A stretch of DNA of 64,000 nucleotides from Fragum whitleyi (taxonomy: Eukaryota; Mollusca; Bivalvia; Cardiida; Cardiidae): positions 27,961,272 through 28,025,271 of the forward strand of contig OX411549.1 of assembly GCA_948146395.1 (NCBI GenBank), written 5' to 3'. Positions within the stretch are counted from its first letter, which is position 1. The number at the start of each line of letters is the position of its first letter. The translations under genes were made by a program, and so were the position numbers. The notes under the pieces are model-generated. The model made no database searches. It was not told where the DNA came from and saw only the letters and a program-made list of their open reading frames with translations. Shown piece after piece: positions 63,320 through 64,000 of the stretch.

Positions 63320-64000
63320 GGCATGGTGGAATGAGTACTGTTGACTATGTGTTAACAAATAGAAATAATTTTGTAATTTTGAAATATTTGATTTCAATGA
63401 GCACTCTGATCACGCTCCAATCCTATTTTCAATAAATTCAAATTTGAGTATGAAGAAAAATTATTCAACAACAAATAAACCGACAAAAACATACGATAAA
63501 CTGATAAAGGAGAGCAGTAAGAGCGATCTATTTTTAGAACAACTCATGAATAATCATAGAGTGCTGCTAGATTTAATCGATTGGTCAGAAACCAAAGATA
63601 TAAATAGCATAGTTGGCGATTTCACGTGTTTCTTGAGGGAAAATGCATTTATAGTATTTGGGAAAACCCAATTCTTGAAATACAAACATGGTAATCAAAA
63701 TTGTAAATAGTTTAATGAAAAATGTTTTGTTGCTAAACAGGCTTTTAAGCTCAATAGAGAGAGAGGAATAATATTAACAGACAAGCTTTTAGCTTGGCGC
63801 GTGCTCATTTTAACAACGTAAAAAATCTGCTAAGAAATAATTTAGACTAGCAGAGGGCTATCGAATCAGCAAACTTTCAAAATCGGACCCACGATGAGCT
63901 GGCGATGTCCTCGAAAAGATGGAGTGTTAAGACAAAAACTCACAAATTGGGCAAATATTTTACCAATTTTTATTGTCCAAATTTGAGTCCTTTTGATTGG
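63320..64000 (+). pseudogene. Broken LINE fragment (endonuclease end toward RT), runs off the window
   Basis: GMSTVDYVLTN (about 63329) followed, after a lost base near 63388, by FNEHSDHAPILFSINSNLS matches the C-terminal part of a LINE AP endonuclease. The open stretch 63444-63710 continues through TYDKLIKESS to NCK and ends in TAG where a Trp of a WFNEKC-type motif is expected. A further frameshift precedes LARAHFNNVKNLLRNNLD and a second TAG (63848-63850). Unrelated in detail to LINE A or B. Confidence 0.75.

Overview
This is a 64-kb piece of an AT-rich animal nuclear genome, most likely a bivalve mollusc. Three things point there: spliced host genes with GT-AG introns, an HSPA12-type Hsp70 gene (a family strongly expanded in bivalves), and a dense mixture of tRNA-derived SINEs, CR1-like LINEs, MITEs and hairpin-headed repeats with GTCY microsatellites. 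I cannot fix the genus from sequence alone.

Two host genes are visible and they converge. On the + strand, 40080-48377 holds a GLIS2-like Kruppel-type zinc-finger transcription factor. I assembled it by hand into six coding exons with matching phases (516 aa). On the - strand, 57780 to 52195 holds the last four coding exons of an HSPA12-family Hsp70. Its first coding exon, with the phosphate-1 loop, lies beyond the window or was missed.

The rest is layered mobile DNA. The left third (5597-20152) is bounded by hAT-like inverted ends and a perfect 8-bp target duplication. Inside it lie two adjacent minus-strand LINEs. LINE A (about 6860-13654) is CR1-like, with an SGNH-esterase ORF, a PHD ORF interrupted by a later insertion, and an endonuclease/RT ORF. 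LINE B (about 13655-19700) has two long, intact, overlapping ORFs. Two smaller relatives of the hAT element sit at 37007-38299 and 41988-42397, each with its own 8-bp duplication. A 1437-bp Mutator-like element with 126-bp inverted repeats and a 9-bp duplication sits at 59645-61081. A broken LINE runs off the right edge.

At least eight hairpin-headed elements (AGCTCC, AGTCCCC, ATGCCCC and other head types) share one plan: a T-rich target, a 5' hairpin, often a (GTCY)n tract, a 3' end in CTTG or CTAG, and TT flanks. This fits non-autonomous Helentrons (the DINE-1/HINE type). MITE families with TTAA or TA duplications, several long-palindrome families and a tRNA-headed SINE fill the introns and spacers. 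Some have landed at informative places: a MITE on the HSPA12 stop codon, a hairpin repeat on the GLIS2 exon-4 acceptor, and decayed tandem copies of GLIS2 exon 5 behind the working exon.
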